Assembly: GCA_006503475.1 (NCBI GenBank)
Contig: RSEH01000088.1
Coordinates: 62,001-126,000, forward strand
Source: Stentor roeselii
Lineage: Eukaryota; Ciliophora; Heterotrichea; Heterotrichida; Stentoridae
Reading direction: 5' to 3'
DNA length: 64,000 bases
Shown here: one piece after another, positions 1 to 10,700 of the stretch
Numbering within the stretch: position 1 is the first letter of the stretch
Layout of the letters: every line of letters starts with the position of its first letter
Made by a program: the position numbers and the translations under genes
Notes under the pieces: model-generated
Database searches by the model: none
Told to the model about the DNA's origin: nothing
The model's input: only the letters and a program-made list of their open reading frames with translations

Positions 1-466
1 GGTACCAAGATAGGAAACCTGATAAAAAGACTAGCTGTGGAAAAACTATCCAAACCCAGATCCTTCTGAATCTGAAAGTAGGAAATATGTAGTTCCAGAT
101 GTGGAAACCTAGGCAGAGCAATTGCATCATCACTGACAGGTAGCCCATGATCAACATCACCAGACCTGCTTTCTCGATTTTCCTTATGTTATCACAGAAG
201 CCATTGCAGTAGTGCTTTGTTAGTGGTTTTAAAGACTTGCATGCGTCGTTTTGGACGTCAATTATAAAGTTTTCATTGTCGAATACTGAAAAGTGCTTGA
301 AGGATTGTGCTGTGATCAGGCCAAACTCCCACCAACAGTACTTTTGCCATTTTCGAAGGGAGATGGCCACGGTTTTCAGGATGATCACACAAATTAGGCC
401 CAAGGAGTAAATTAACTTGACTTGCTTTGACTTATCTTTTTTGATTTTCTCGATTTCCAAAAGCAT
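1..466 (-). CDS. Multi-pass membrane protein, N-terminal part (cut by window start)
   Basis: Read on the minus strand, an ATG at 466-464 opens a frame that stays open for 155 codons to the window edge, so only the N-terminal part is present. The product begins with a short Lys-rich cytosolic stretch, then a hydrophobic helix near residues 18-33, a Trp/Cys-rich loop, a second helix near 104-126 and a third near 135-155. In this frame a TAG lies upstream of the ATG, which supports the start. A TATAAA string lies directly before the ATG. It is divergent from the DDX6 gene, with about 135 bases between the two start codons. I do not recognise the family; a channel- or receptor-like multi-spanning protein is possible but unproven. 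Confidence 0.6.
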   Translation of the reverse strand, partial: MLLEIEKIKKDKSKQVKLIYSLGLICVIILKTVAISLRKWQKYCWWEFGLITAQSFKHFSVFDNENFIIDVQNDACKSLKPLTKHYCNGFCDNIRKIEKAGLVMLIMGYLSVMMQLLCLGFHIWNYIFPTFRFRRIWVWIVFPQLVFLSGFLSWY

Positions 467-601
467 TTTATACTGTTGATTTGATTTAATCTAGAAAAAT
501 AGCTATCCTTTAATCCAGATCCCATCACCTTAACCTCCCCCTCCAATGATCTGAACATATCAACATCCACCATATCCAGGTGAGTGAGCAAATCCAATAA
601 T

Positions 602-1837
602 ATGAGTTTAGACAAAAAGAGATACGTTCCCAAATCCCAACCACAGCGACCCTTATCAGACCGTCCAAAAGACACAAGGTTCAAGACAGAAGATGTGACG
701 AACACAAAAGGCAACGAATGGGAAGACTATTTTTTAAAGCGAGACTTATTGATGGGAATTTTCGATAAAGGCTTCGAAAAACCGTCGCCAGTGCAAGAAG
801 AAAGCATTCCAGTGATCTTGGCAGGGCAAAGTGTCATAGCTCGAGCGAAGAATGGAACAGGAAAAACTGCTGCATTTGTGATTCCTATACTTGAAAAAGT
901 TGACGTTTCTTCAGAATACGTTCAGGCTGTGGTCCTTGTGCCCACGAGAGAACTTGCGCTTCAGACCAGCAGTGTTGTTAAGGAACTTGGAAAGTATTTG
1001 AATGTTGAATGCATGGTCAGCACTGGCGGCACACCCTTAAGGGAAGATATTTACAGGTTTTACAAAACAGTTCATGTTCTCGTGGGGACCCCTGGACGCA
1101 TTCTAGACCTAGCTTCAAAAGAAGTAGCAGACCTTTCAAAATCTTCTGTTTTAGTAATGGACGAGGCAGACAAGCTACTCTCTCAGGATTTCCAGCCAAT
1201 AATAGAGCAGCTGCTCGGTTATTTTCCTAAAGTCGTTCAAATCTTGATGTACTCCGCTACTTTTCCATTACACGTTAAAGATTTTTCCGTCAAGTATCTG
1301 CCGAACGCGCAGCTGATCAACTTGATGGACGAGTTGACTTTGAAAGGAGTGACACAATTTTACGCTTATGTTCAAGAAAAAAAGAAAGTTCACTGTTTAA
1401 ACACTTTGTTTTCCAAACTTCAAATCAACCAGGCGATTATTTTTTGCAATTCTACTCTGAGGGTGGAACTCTTGGCAAAGAAAATCACTGAAATCGGATA
1501 TTCTTGCTTTTTTATTCATTCGAAAATGCAGCAGGCTGATCGAAATCGCGTTTTTCATGATTTTAGAAATGGAGGGTGTCGATGTCTGGTGTCTTCTGAT
1601 CTTACTACCAGGGGAATTGATATTCAGACTGTCAATGTTGTTATCAACTTTGATTTTCCGAAGAACTCTGAAACTTACTTGCATCGCATTGGAAGGTCTG
1701 GACGTTTTGGGCATTTAGGACTTGCTATCAACTTTATTACGGATGAGGATAAGGAGAATATGTTTAACATTGAAAGAGAACTTGATACTGAAATTCAACC
1801 GGTTCCTCAAGTTATTGATAAGTCGCTTTATACTTAA
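602..1837 (+). CDS. DDX6: DEAD-box RNA helicase, DDX6/Dhh1 family
   Basis: A 411-residue ATP-dependent RNA helicase of the DDX6/Dhh1/Me31B family, which represses translation and promotes decapping-linked mRNA decay in cytoplasmic P-bodies. Visible motifs in order: Q-motif (FEKPSPVQ, about 58-65), motif I AKNGTGKT (82-89), PTRELAL, TPGR, DEAD (187-190), SAT (about 218), TTRGID (about 336) and HRIGRSGR (361). The phrase [18 protein letters not shown] just before the Q-motif and the C-terminal ending IDKSLYT are specific to this family. Length fits the conserved core with a short N-terminal tail. I chose the ATG at 602; an upstream GTG in frame at 584 is not a likely eukaryotic start. No intron is needed. 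The gene ends TAA-TAG. Confidence 0.95.
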   Translation: MSLDKKRYVPKSQPQRPLSDRPKDTRFKTEDVTNTKGNEWEDYFLKRDLLMGIFDKGFEKPSPVQEESIPVILAGQSVIARAKNGTGKTAAFVIPILEKVDVSSEYVQAVVLVPTRELALQTSSVVKELGKYLNVECMVSTGGTPLREDIYRFYKTVHVLVGTPGRILDLASKEVADLSKSSVLVMDEADKLLSQDFQPIIEQLLGYFPKVVQILMYSATFPLHVKDFSVKYLPNAQLINLMDELTLKGVTQFYAYVQEKKKVHCLNTLFSKLQINQAIIFCNSTLRVELLAKKITEIGYSCFFIHSKMQQADRNRVFHDFRNGGCRCLVSSDLTTRGIDIQTVNVVINFDFPKNSETYLHRIGRSGRFGHLGLAINFITDEDKENMFNIERELDTEIQPVPQVIDKSLYT

Positions 1838-2103
1838 TAGATAGTTAGTTAGGCATTTTGAGTGAAAGGAATTTGGATTGTGGATGGTTTAGCAGGATAA
1901 GACAAGTTGGAACCCTGGCTGATGAAATCTTAACTGTTGTATCTATTAATAAGGTCAATAGATATATTTTATAAATATTAAAAATACCCTAAAATCAAGT
2001 TTTTCTTATTAACCACAAACGAATGACTTACTAAAAAAGATCATAAATTATCCTATTATTAATTAAATCAATAAAATATATCAACTTGAACAGACAATAA
2101 AAA

Positions 2104-3543
2104 ATGGAAAGAAATTTAAGAGACCTATCAACAGATAAACGTCAGTTAAAAATATTAGGAGAAATAACAACCTACACTTTTCTAGGTATTATCATCCTAA
2201 TGTGCTTCATTTGTCTTATTTTTAAAAACCGAGGTCAATGCTCATATGCGATCTGGCAGAACATCGCATATCTCCAGCTGATCCACTGGATAAATCTGAT
2301 AAACATTGAAAGTAACTCAGAATTCGAAGTATTTTTCAAAGAACTGGCAGTGATATTCCGTCCATTCCAGATGAAAGGATTTTGTTCAGACGATCACATT
2401 TCAGACCACACTTACAAAGCCATGCAAATCGATTCACACGGTTTTATAAACAACTCAAAAGAGCTTCTTTTCATTTATGTCCTTGTTTTATTGTTTTGCT
2501 TTATCGTGTTTTTAGGAAAAAACTGCTCGAAATCACTAGAACTTGCCGCTTGCTTTAAGATGGTCAAGTATTCCACGTTGATTCGACTGCATCTGCTGAT
2601 GCTCATGGACTTCATGGTTTACAGTCTGATAAACATTTACTACTTCACAGGCGAGTCTGACTGTTCCACAGTGAATTTGATCTTGTCAATCATTTTTCTC
2701 GTCATTTCCGGTTTTTGGCTTGTCTGGATTCCCTTTATGATCAATCGAAAACTGATGAATAGCTTAAACATGCGATATGATGTTATCTTTGAGTCTATTG
2801 AAACAGTATCTGGTGAGTTTCAAGCGAGTTTCAAGACAGTGAATTATCAATATTACTCCATTTACCTTCTTTATCGATTTTCAGTCTCATTTTGTCTTGT
2901 CGTGCTTGGCAAGTCTCGATCAGTCCAGCTGTTCACGATTTCGAGTTTTCAGCTGATTTTAAGTAATTCCTAGTCAGTGTTTTACATTGTTAAAGCGAAA
3001 CCTTTCCGAGGGAGGGTAGATCTGGTCTGTAATTTTATAGCTGAAACTTTTTCGCTTATTTTGTTTATTTTGATTGGAATTCGTACGATAGAGCTGGACT
3101 CAGATAGTAAATATTATGTGACGGTTTTTACTGTTTTAACGATTTGGCTCACTGAGGTCTCCATTTGCATTCGATTTGCTTTGAACCTTAGGGAAAATGC
3201 AGAAAAAGTTAATGTTTTTGTTACTACTAATGATGTTGGCATGAAAAATGATAATGACAAAATCTTTAATTATAAAGGAAAGGGGGATTTGGATGATACT
3301 GCTTATGTGGATCAGAAAGTTAATGTGTTTTATGATAAGGGGAATAAGGGCATTCAGAAAATTGATATGAAAAGAAATTGGAATAATGCGAAGGTTGCTG
3401 CGGAAGAGACTAATAAAAAAGAAGTGAGTGATCTTACTTCTGGGAATAGATTTGTACCTAGAAATAATAGACCTAATCGAGTGGCTGATGGAAATAGGAG
3501 CCCTAGTAAAAATACTCAAGCTAGAAATAACTTTATGAATTAG
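2104..3543 (+). CDS. Multi-pass membrane protein of unknown function, one 15-nt intron
   Basis: Two exons (2104-2962 and 2978-3543) joined across a 15-nt intron, gtaattcctagtcag, give a 474-residue protein; without splicing the frame stops at a TAG inside the intron. The product has about seven to eight hydrophobic segments: near residues 23-42, then three around 120-185, two around 190-220 and a group after the splice site near 285-345. After that comes a hydrophilic Asn/Lys/Asp-rich tail of about 120 residues, presumably cytosolic. The arrangement of membrane core plus charged tail resembles the C-terminal halves of many ciliate channel-like or receptor-like proteins, but no signature is clear and I assign no function. 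The next gene on the same strand starts only 23 bases after the stop. Confidence 0.75.
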
Positions 3544-3566
3544 GTAGTTAAACCATAATCAATCCA

Positions 3567-4412
3567 ATGGAATCCTTAAAAGTCCTAGTCGGTGACCACA
3601 CAGGTGTAATAAAACTCATCGACTCAGACATAAAGTCCATGGGCAAATCCGGTAAAAACAAGTCGATCCTAAACCTAATCCAACAAGAAGACGTGTTTTG
3701 GTCAGTCCACGAAGACGGGTCAATCCAAGAATTCGATGAAACAGGTGAATTCAACGAGATCCGAGCCTCAAGCAAAAAAATCACATCCGGCTTCAGCGTT
3801 TCAGGTCTTCCTTGCGTTGTCTTTCCAGACGGGCAGATCGATTTTTCAGGAAATCTGGAAAAGTCCAGCCAATTGACCTGCCACGGTTCATCAGTTTGGA
3901 ACAGTGACCTTGCCTTATGCGGCAAAAGTCCTCTCGAGATCTGGGATCTCAGCAGAATGACTCAAAAATGGAAAGGCTGGACTTTAAAGCCTAGAGAAGA
4001 AGTTTATGATAATCAATGTTGGCTTCAGGAAAATCTTGCTTTGACTATCACTGCGAATAATGAAATCATGAAATTTGACTTCAGGGCTGGAAAAAAACCG
4101 AAGATTGTTGAACAGTTGAATAAACCTGGAACTACTTTTTTTTATCCTCTTCAAAGTATTTTTTGTGTTGAGGGTTTTGTTTTGGTCGGTGATAATGCTG
4201 GACAGGTTTATAAATTGGATCAACAGTTGAAGGTTTTGGGGAAAACTAAAGGCAGAAGTACTGGAACCGTTTTAAGTATTGCGAGTGGAATGGGGAAAGT
4301 TTTTAGTTGTGGAATGGATAGAAGACTTATGGTGCATGATTTCAATAGTTTGAACTTGGTTGATAAAAAGTACTTGTGGCAGAAACTTACTAAGGTTATT
4401 GTTGTTGAGTAA
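3567..4412 (+). CDS. NSA1: WD40-type ribosome biogenesis factor, NSA1/WDR74-like
   Basis: 281 residues with short beta-propeller-like repeats. The N-terminus (LKVLVGDHTGVIKLID) and the C-terminal part (SIASGMGKVFSCGMDRRLMVHD followed by KKYLWQKLT) match the layout of Nsa1 in yeast and WDR74 in animals: a propeller beginning with a 'vGtetG.ik' strand and ending with a 'SCGLDR.lRvh' repeat and a short basic helix. Family role: assembly of the large ribosomal subunit in the nucleolus, through the Rix7/NVL-linked pre-60S particle. It lies 23 bases after the preceding gene on the same strand, so its promoter must overlap that gene's 3' end. Assignment rests on motif pattern only; another small WD40 protein is the alternative. 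Confidence 0.65.
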   Translation: MESLKVLVGDHTGVIKLIDSDIKSMGKSGKNKSILNLIQQEDVFWSVHEDGSIQEFDETGEFNEIRASSKKITSGFSVSGLPCVVFPDGQIDFSGNLEKSSQLTCHGSSVWNSDLALCGKSPLEIWDLSRMTQKWKGWTLKPREEVYDNQCWLQENLALTITANNEIMKFDFRAGKKPKIVEQLNKPGTTFFYPLQSIFCVEGFVLVGDNAGQVYKLDQQLKVLGKTKGRSTGTVLSIASGMGKVFSCGMDRRLMVHDFNSLNLVDKKYLWQKLTKVIVVE

Positions 4413-4830
4413 TAATAGATGAGGATGGATTTTTAAGGTTTATGGATTTTTGTAATTAGCTGAGTTGTAGCATAGTGGTACTTTATTTAAGGTATAAAGA
4501 GATATTGAAGAATCTTTTCTAGTAATTTGAGTTAAAAATATGTTAGGTTTATTGGTTAGTGATAATCTAATAATGATATTTTAGAAATAAATTTAAAGAT
4601 TATTTCATCAAAAATGTATTCAGAGATTAAGAGTTTTGTAATATTTGAAATTTCATCATGTTTAATAAAAGAAGGATTGATGATTAAGTGTTTAATGCTT
4701 ATGAAGCATATATTAAGTCAATTACTATCTAAACGAACTTGATTCTTGAGTATAATTTTCTAGTTTAGCATTCTGATCGATCAGAAAATATGATGGATAG
4801 TTATTGTTCAACATTAAATCCTCTTATTAC
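4413..4830. other. Intergenic, convergent, 418 bases
   Basis: AT-rich sequence between the 3' ends of the NSA1-like gene and the minus-strand gene at 4831. No ORF or RNA gene is convincing. A tRNA A-box-like string at 4468-4478 has no matching B-box. Confidence 0.5.
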
Positions 4831-5592
4831 TTAATTTTCTGAACTTGAACACGACAAACTATCTTGATGCTTGACTGCATGTTTTCTTGAAAAACTAGAG
4901 TTTTTATTAAAAATCACTCTTCTTTTAGCTTTAACAATTAAATCCTGTTCAGTTTGTAAACAAGCATCAGTAGTTTTATACTCTTCAGCTTCATTAAGTT
5001 GAACAACATCAAAGTGTTTATCATGATCAATGTCAATTAAAAGTTCCTGACTTTCCAAAGGTGGCTGAGAAGAAAAAATAACTTTAGACCCTTCTCGACA
5101 GACCTTATTAAGTATCTCCGACAAAAAAGGTATCGACTTTTTGCTGATATCTTCTCTTTTCAATATTTTCAAAGGTTTTTTCTCGATTTTGCATGGTAAC
5201 AAATGATAATTTTTCTTTCCTTTGTTTAAATTTTTAGGCTGCTCCTGAGCTTTGTAAGATTTTTGAAGAAAACTTTTATCTTTCCGTTGTTTTATTTCAA
5301 AAAGTCGGGAATACTTGAAATTTTCAGGGACTTTCTGATTGAGTGAAGGAGGTTTACTGCTCATCACAATATCAGCATGAGTCGGGTTACTAATCGAATG
5401 ACTTCTAAAAGAAAGGTTGCTAGGCATTAAAGATTCGATAGGTGAGTTGATTGTTATATTAGAAGAAGTTCTGAATTTGATGTAAAGTTGCAATTTATGG
5501 CTCATACTTTCTTGAGTACCTCTCTTATTATGTACTGTCAGTTTAATTGGTGGCAACATAGAGTTCTTCTTGACCTGGTCAAGTGTTTCCAT
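4831..5592 (-). CDS. Hypothetical basic, Ser/Lys-rich protein
   Basis: 253 residues from the ATG at 5592-5590. The open frame extends further upstream to 5703, but that part overlaps the eL29 gene on the other strand and encodes a hydrophobic run unlike the rest, so I prefer the internal Met ([12 protein letters not shown]). The protein is hydrophilic, rich in Ser, Lys, Glu and Asn, mostly disordered-looking, with no membrane segment and a Ser-rich C-terminus (SLSCSSSEN). I recognise no domain. The start codon lies 60 bases from the eL29 start on the opposite strand, so the two genes share a very short divergent promoter. Confidence 0.6.
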   Translation of the reverse strand: METLDQVKKNSMLPPIKLTVHNKRGTQESMSHKLQLYIKFRTSSNITINSPIESLMPSNLSFRSHSISNPTHADIVMSSKPPSLNQKVPENFKYSRLFEIKQRKDKSFLQKSYKAQEQPKNLNKGKKNYHLLPCKIEKKPLKILKREDISKKSIPFLSEILNKVCREGSKVIFSSQPPLESQELLIDIDHDKHFDVVQLNEAEEYKTTDACLQTEQDLIVKAKRRVIFNKNSSFSRKHAVKHQDSLSCSSSEN

Positions 5593-5652
5593 ATATTTTA
5601 TAAAGTTTATTCTTTGGTCTTTCAACCTGTTTGTGGAGTGGGTTATAATAAA

Positions 5653-5832
5653 ATGGCTAAGAGCAAGAACCATACGAGCCACAACCAAAACAGGAAGAAC
5701 CACAGGAATGGGATTAAAAAACCCAGGAAACAGAGGTATGAGTCCTTAAAAGGTTGCGACTTGAAATACAGGAAGAACAGAAGGTTCGCTCAGCTTCACG
5801 ACCCAAATATTAAAAAGCAGGTAGTAGCTTAG
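5653..5832 (+). CDS. RPL29: 60S ribosomal protein eL29
   Basis: A 59-residue, strongly basic protein beginning [20 protein letters not shown], then [13 protein letters not shown] and [13 protein letters not shown]. This is the eL29 signature: the N-terminal [23 protein letters not shown] block is nearly invariant across eukaryotes. The protein is a structural component of the large ribosomal subunit. The start is fixed by this block, although the same frame is open for another 165 bases upstream. Length is typical for protists; animals carry a longer Lys/Ala-rich tail. No intron is present. The gene is too small for most ORF cut-offs when read from its true start. Confidence 0.95.
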   Translation: MAKSKNHTSHNQNRKNHRNGIKKPRKQRYESLKGCDLKYRKNRRFAQLHDPNIKKQVVA

Positions 5833-6339
5833 TTAAATATTCAACTTGGGAACTTTGATGATTTGGGTTGAAGAAGATAGGAATTGGGAGGAAAGGGTTT
5901 CTTAAACTAGAGAAGGACTTATCAGCCATTTATTGAATGATTTGATATTTGGCAGTGAGCATGCGAGAGACTTATTGGATGGGTTTAGCTAGTCTTCAAC
6001 TTGCCTTGATGTTGAAACTAAGGCATTGAATATTGAAAATCTTACAAATTTCATTCTCTTCTAACTATATATGATGAAATGGTTAATTGGTTTTAATAAG
6101 TAGAGAAATATTTCACTGAATTCATCATCCAAATACAAAACACTAACTAAAACCTTATTCCACCAAACCACTCCAACCCCTCTGATCCAAACAAAAGACT
6201 CTCAAACCCTTCACCATCCCCTAAAAACCCGGTACAATACTTTCCAAATCTCTAAAATCCCACAATTTCTAAACCCCAAAACCTTCCTAACCATCCTTCA
6301 CTAATCCATAAACCATCCTAATAATTCACAGTTATAACA
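5833..6339. other. Intergenic, 507 bases, with a strong composition switch
   Basis: Contains no recognisable gene. The left part (5881-6000) is G-rich on the top strand (33 G, 14 C by hand count). The right part (6121-6300), upstream of the EF-hand gene, is almost free of G (4 G, 67 C). The switch is near 6010-6120. Confidence 0.7.
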
Positions 6340-6897
6340 ATGAAAAAAAACAACGCCAGCTACAAAGACCAATACCAAGGTCTTGATCTGTCATCAGAAG
6401 AAAAGATGCAGCTCAAAGAAGAGTTCGCGAAACTAGATAAGTCAAGACAAGGAACGATAGGATTGCAGGATCTGAGCACTTTACTTCAAAACCTCATCGA
6501 GTACCATAACCGTGACAGAATCGGGCAAGTCCAAAGTTGGGTTGAAGAAAGAATGACGAACAAAAGAATAGACCAGGAGCTTGCAATGCAATCTTGGTGC
6601 TATTTGAAAGAACTCATTTTAAAAGAAGAAGAAGATGAAATTGATGTCGATATACTTAATACTTTTGTCGCTATGGGAGGAAATAGTGATAAAAGTGGAG
6701 TTGTTAAGAAACAGAAACTTGTGGAAATTATTAAGAATCAATTTGGACTTACTATTGATATTGAACAGATGTTTGAAGAAGCTGGGATTGATACGGATGG
6801 AGACTTGGAATTTCATGATTTCGCGTGTCTTTTGGAATCCGGAGGTTCTCAAAGAGCCAGTCGGATCTGCTCTATTTTCTCACAGGCTTCTTATTAG
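6340..6897 (+). CDS. EF-hand calcium-binding protein
   Basis: 185 residues, acidic and helical, with an EF-hand layout like calmodulin-family proteins. Near residues 26-45, an EF-like unit (EFAKLDKSRQGTIGLQDL) has a degenerate loop. Near 113-127 a second (GNSDKSGVVKKQKLVEII) keeps D, S and G spacing. Near 147-161 the last (AGIDTDGDLEFHDF) has the D-x-D-G-D-x-x-x-H/E pattern of a functional loop. A middle helix contains a Trp pair (QVQSWVEE, MQSWCYL). The arrangement suggests a Ca2+ sensor for cytoskeletal or ciliary targets, but the exact subfamily is not clear. Coding composition drifts from C-rich to G-rich within the gene, as elsewhere in the window. It ends TAG-TAG. Confidence 0.7.
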   Translation: MKKNNASYKDQYQGLDLSSEEKMQLKEEFAKLDKSRQGTIGLQDLSTLLQNLIEYHNRDRIGQVQSWVEERMTNKRIDQELAMQSWCYLKELILKEEEDEIDVDILNTFVAMGGNSDKSGVVKKQKLVEIIKNQFGLTIDIEQMFEEAGIDTDGDLEFHDFACLLESGGSQRASRICSIFSQASY

Positions 6898-7791
6898 TAG
6901 AATAGGTTACTTAGAAAAGTTTAAACGGCTTTGAGTTATACTGTTAGAGGAATTTATTTAGTAGAGTTTCTAGGGATTTTTTTATGGTTTTGATAAGTTT
7001 AAAGAATTTTTAAAGGTTGTTTTTTGATAGTTGAGGATTTTAGGGTTTATTTTGAGATTTTTTAGAAGGCTTACTTGAGTTTAGTTATAAAATTAGAGGT
7101 CTTAACAAGATGAATGAAAGTTATTCTATGGTTTGATATAGTTTTAAGATGATTTATAGTTTAATATTTTCTAATAGTCGAAGATATTTCGAGGAAGATT
7201 TTAATGAATTCAAAGATTTTATTAAAATACTGCATGTATTTATTTTACTTGAAGAAAATGATGGGGAAGTTAAGTATAAAAACTTGGTTATAATGTGAAG
7301 CCTTTTAATCATTTTTCTTCAGTGATATTACAATATTCAAAAGAATTTCAGATAAAAGTATTTAAATTTGTAAATTTCGAATTCTTCTTATGTAAGTTGA
7401 TTGTTCGATCAAATAATAAATTTCTTTAGGATACCAATTCTGCAACTTTAATCATTGGTTGATGGCATGCGAATATTAAATTTTAATTCTTTCCTCTTTA
7501 AAACTTGTATATTTCACTCAGAAAAAAACAGAAAAGGTTAATTTATAACTTTAGCTTATTTGATTCTATTTATTCAAGATAAATAACTATAGCAAATTAT
7601 TCCTTATTCATAGATGTATCTATTATAATTTTCATATTTAAACTGAAGTAATAGAAGAAAATAACAATTAATATTATCTTAGCTATGTTTTCCTATTTAC
7701 TCAAATATTTTAAAGCACAAGTTTCTCAATTGACACCTCTTAAATTAGTTTTATATAAATTTTAATTATCCAAGCCATGCCTCAAATCAAA
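6898..7791. other. Intergenic, convergent, 894 bases
   Basis: AT-rich spacer between the EF-hand gene and the 3' end of the receptor gene. The left third is G/T-rich, including TTAGGG-like runs near 7040. No ORF, tRNA or repeat array is convincing. Confidence 0.5.
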
Positions 7792-10700
7792 TCAATTAAT
7801 AACTAAACTATTATTGGCCGCCTTAATATCTTTAAACTCAGACTTCCTTTCATCTTTAAACACAGAATTTCTAAACATATCATGAAATTCTTTAGAAAAC
7901 TGAAACCGAATTAAGTTGCTAATCGAAACACCCTGGTCAGATTTGAATCCTATCTTGATTTTAAACGAACAATACGCACCAAAAGCCAAAATGAAACCCA
8001 ATCCAACAAAATTCAAAGGAATTAATTCAGCCCTTCTTCCAGCCCACACATAAAGACTTGACATAAACATTCCCCAAGTGCTCATCCCAAGGACAGTAAC
8101 TTGATAAACCTTCGCTTTTTTCAAATTAAAGCATGACATTTTAACAGTCATCACCAAAAAAAAAGCAATAGCCCCAGTCAAGCAGAATCCCATAAAAATC
8201 AAATGATTGACTTGCATGATTTTCCAAATCACGACAAACAACACATGAAAAACGCTAATCAAAGAAAAGTAAAGATACTGAGTCTTCAAGTTACTTCCAA
8301 GTGCTTTTTCCCAGAATGGTCTCATGATACTAGAAAAAAATACAAAGAAGAACAAAGAAATCATCCCAAGTGAGAAAAACTTCTGATGCCGTTCATGAAA
8401 ACAAAAAGATGTGCAATCTCGAGCTAAATACGCTGAACTCAAAGCCTCTCCAGTACTTTCAAAGCAGTCAGAAATTTCAAGAAACATTAAAATCATTGGC
8501 TGGTACAAAAGATTCCCAATAATCACTGAAAAAATAGTAAAAACTCCTGAAATTTCACATAATAAGTAGTATTTCAATATTCTTGAATGGCTCATCAGAA
8601 TCACCAAGGAGTTAAGCAAGTAGGCTAAATTTATGACGAGTAAACCTGTGTAGAAATCCCAGAAACTTTCAAAGTCGATTTTAAAGTAATCCTGCAGGCT
8701 AAGATAGAATTTTAAGTTAATTTTCTCGAAACTTTTCCTAAAAATCCCGTCTTCTGGCTCAAGAGAGATGATTTGAACAAACTCCACAACAAAGAACCCA
8801 AGAGTTAAAAAATCAGGAAGGGCAATCGCTTTATTTCCATCGAATTCATTCTCACAATCTTTAAAAACCCTCCAAGAAATGCCAGCAGAAACCATAACAG
8901 TGATTAAAAGAAAGCAAAGAACTAAATAAATAACCAATTTTCCAGCATTCGATTCTTGTTTCAAATCAGGTTTAAAGCCACAGGGTCCATAATCAAATCG
9001 AAATCCAGGAGTTTCACTTGAGCCTACCCACTGAGGACTATTAAGAACTTTGATGGTCCTAGCAGCGTATCTGTCAGCAACGAGCAGGTCGAACAACTCG
9101 AGTTTTTCAGTAGTTTCATTTAAAGTAATTTGTTGAAAAATGTACCTGATCCCTGACCTTTGATTTGAGTCACTTGAGAAAAAAACCGAGCCAAGACATC
9201 CAACAAATCTTTGCTTTCTGATGTTTTGAGCGAGCATCACTGGATCTTCAAAGTCATCACCTGTCTCGATCATATGTTTCACTGAACTATGAACTGCTAA
9301 AAATGAATCATGAGTCAAGCACAAAGAAGTTAAGTCTTCACTTGAATTTCCCATTTCTTTCTTTAAGTTCTCTCCGTATTCTCCATCCCACTCTTTGAAA
9401 CCAACAACTAGATTTCCAGGGAGTAACTCTTGATACTTTTTTAGATATTTTGGGTTTTTCTCTGTGGCAATGATTGACATGTAAGAGATGTGAAAAAGTA
9501 TTGAAATGAATTCGCCTTTCCGGTAACCTACATCGTAAAGACCTTCCAAGACATACCCGATCCATTTGTTGATTATAATGAAAATCCTTGATTTATGTTT
9601 TCTGGCAAATAAAAAAATGTCTTTGTATTTTTCGAAGTCATTTCTGGTATAGTTACTAGGAAAAATCGCATATTTTTCAGGGTTTAGTATTCGGATTCCA
9701 CTTTTGATAAGAGAGGTTTTAAGTGATTGATAAATTAAGTAATTTTCTTCCGTTGAATAGAAAATAACTTCGTTCCATTTGAAGTTGTGAAGAACAAGAG
9801 ATTGGCCTCCGAGGTTTAAGTCTTCAAAAGTCGCCCCAATAGTAAAGTACTCTGGAAATAGTATCTTGTTGTTAAGGTCATCGGTAGTCATCATTGGTGA
9901 TATCTGGGGTATTGGCTTATTAAGCATTCGAAGACTTATCAGATTTGAATAGATTCCTTCCAGGTAAATGTTACTTAAGTAAGCTACAGGTCCAGCAGCG
10001 ATCATTTTCCCAAGACACTCATATGTGAACATCACAGTGGCTCCGAGATTTCCACAGCTAGTCGATACTGGCAAATATTTAAACCCTTTTAGTTCCTGAT
10101 TTTCATTCGCTTTTTCAATCCCGTAAGAAGCTCCCCGATAGTAGCTTGTAATGGCAGCGGGGAATTTTTCATCAACCACACTTGTCCCATTCGCCACAAA
10201 CAAAACAATTTGATTTAGCACTTCGGCTCTAGTATCATCAAAAAGTTCTCCATGAATGATTTTAATGTTTTCATCAATAAGAGCTGCGAGTTCTTTTCCC
10301 TTATCAGTGATTCTAACAAATTCAAACCGATTTGCACAGTTATGAAAATCGCAAAGGTCAAAAAAATCCTTTTTTGATAAAGTGAAAAAATCAATTATCA
10401 ATTGTTGGAGATATAAAAATTTCGAGTCTTCTTCAGTTTTTGATTCATTTGTGCCTCTTTGGAAAAAAATCAAAGAGTTGTTTAAGAAAACGTTGCTTGC
10501 TGTGAAACTTGGATACAAAAAGTTGAAGTTTGATTTGTTCGCCTTAATTAATAAAAGAGTTTCTTGGAAGAGATGAATAAATCTCGATGTTCCACTTATG
10601 ATGAAATTCTGATTACCTGAAGATTTTACAACTTTTTTCATTAGTTTCTGCATGTAATTCGCATCGACTGAAGCTTCAATGATGGTAAGTGATGAAGGGA

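Noticed and set aside
412-714. 100-codon minus-strand frame across the DDX6 start
   Set aside because: It overlaps both the membrane-protein and DDX6 starts, has no family features, and the frame at 1-466 is better supported.
4468-4478. tRNA A-box-like string TAGCATAGTGG
   Set aside because: No B-box (GGTTCRA) or cloverleaf follows within 80 bases.
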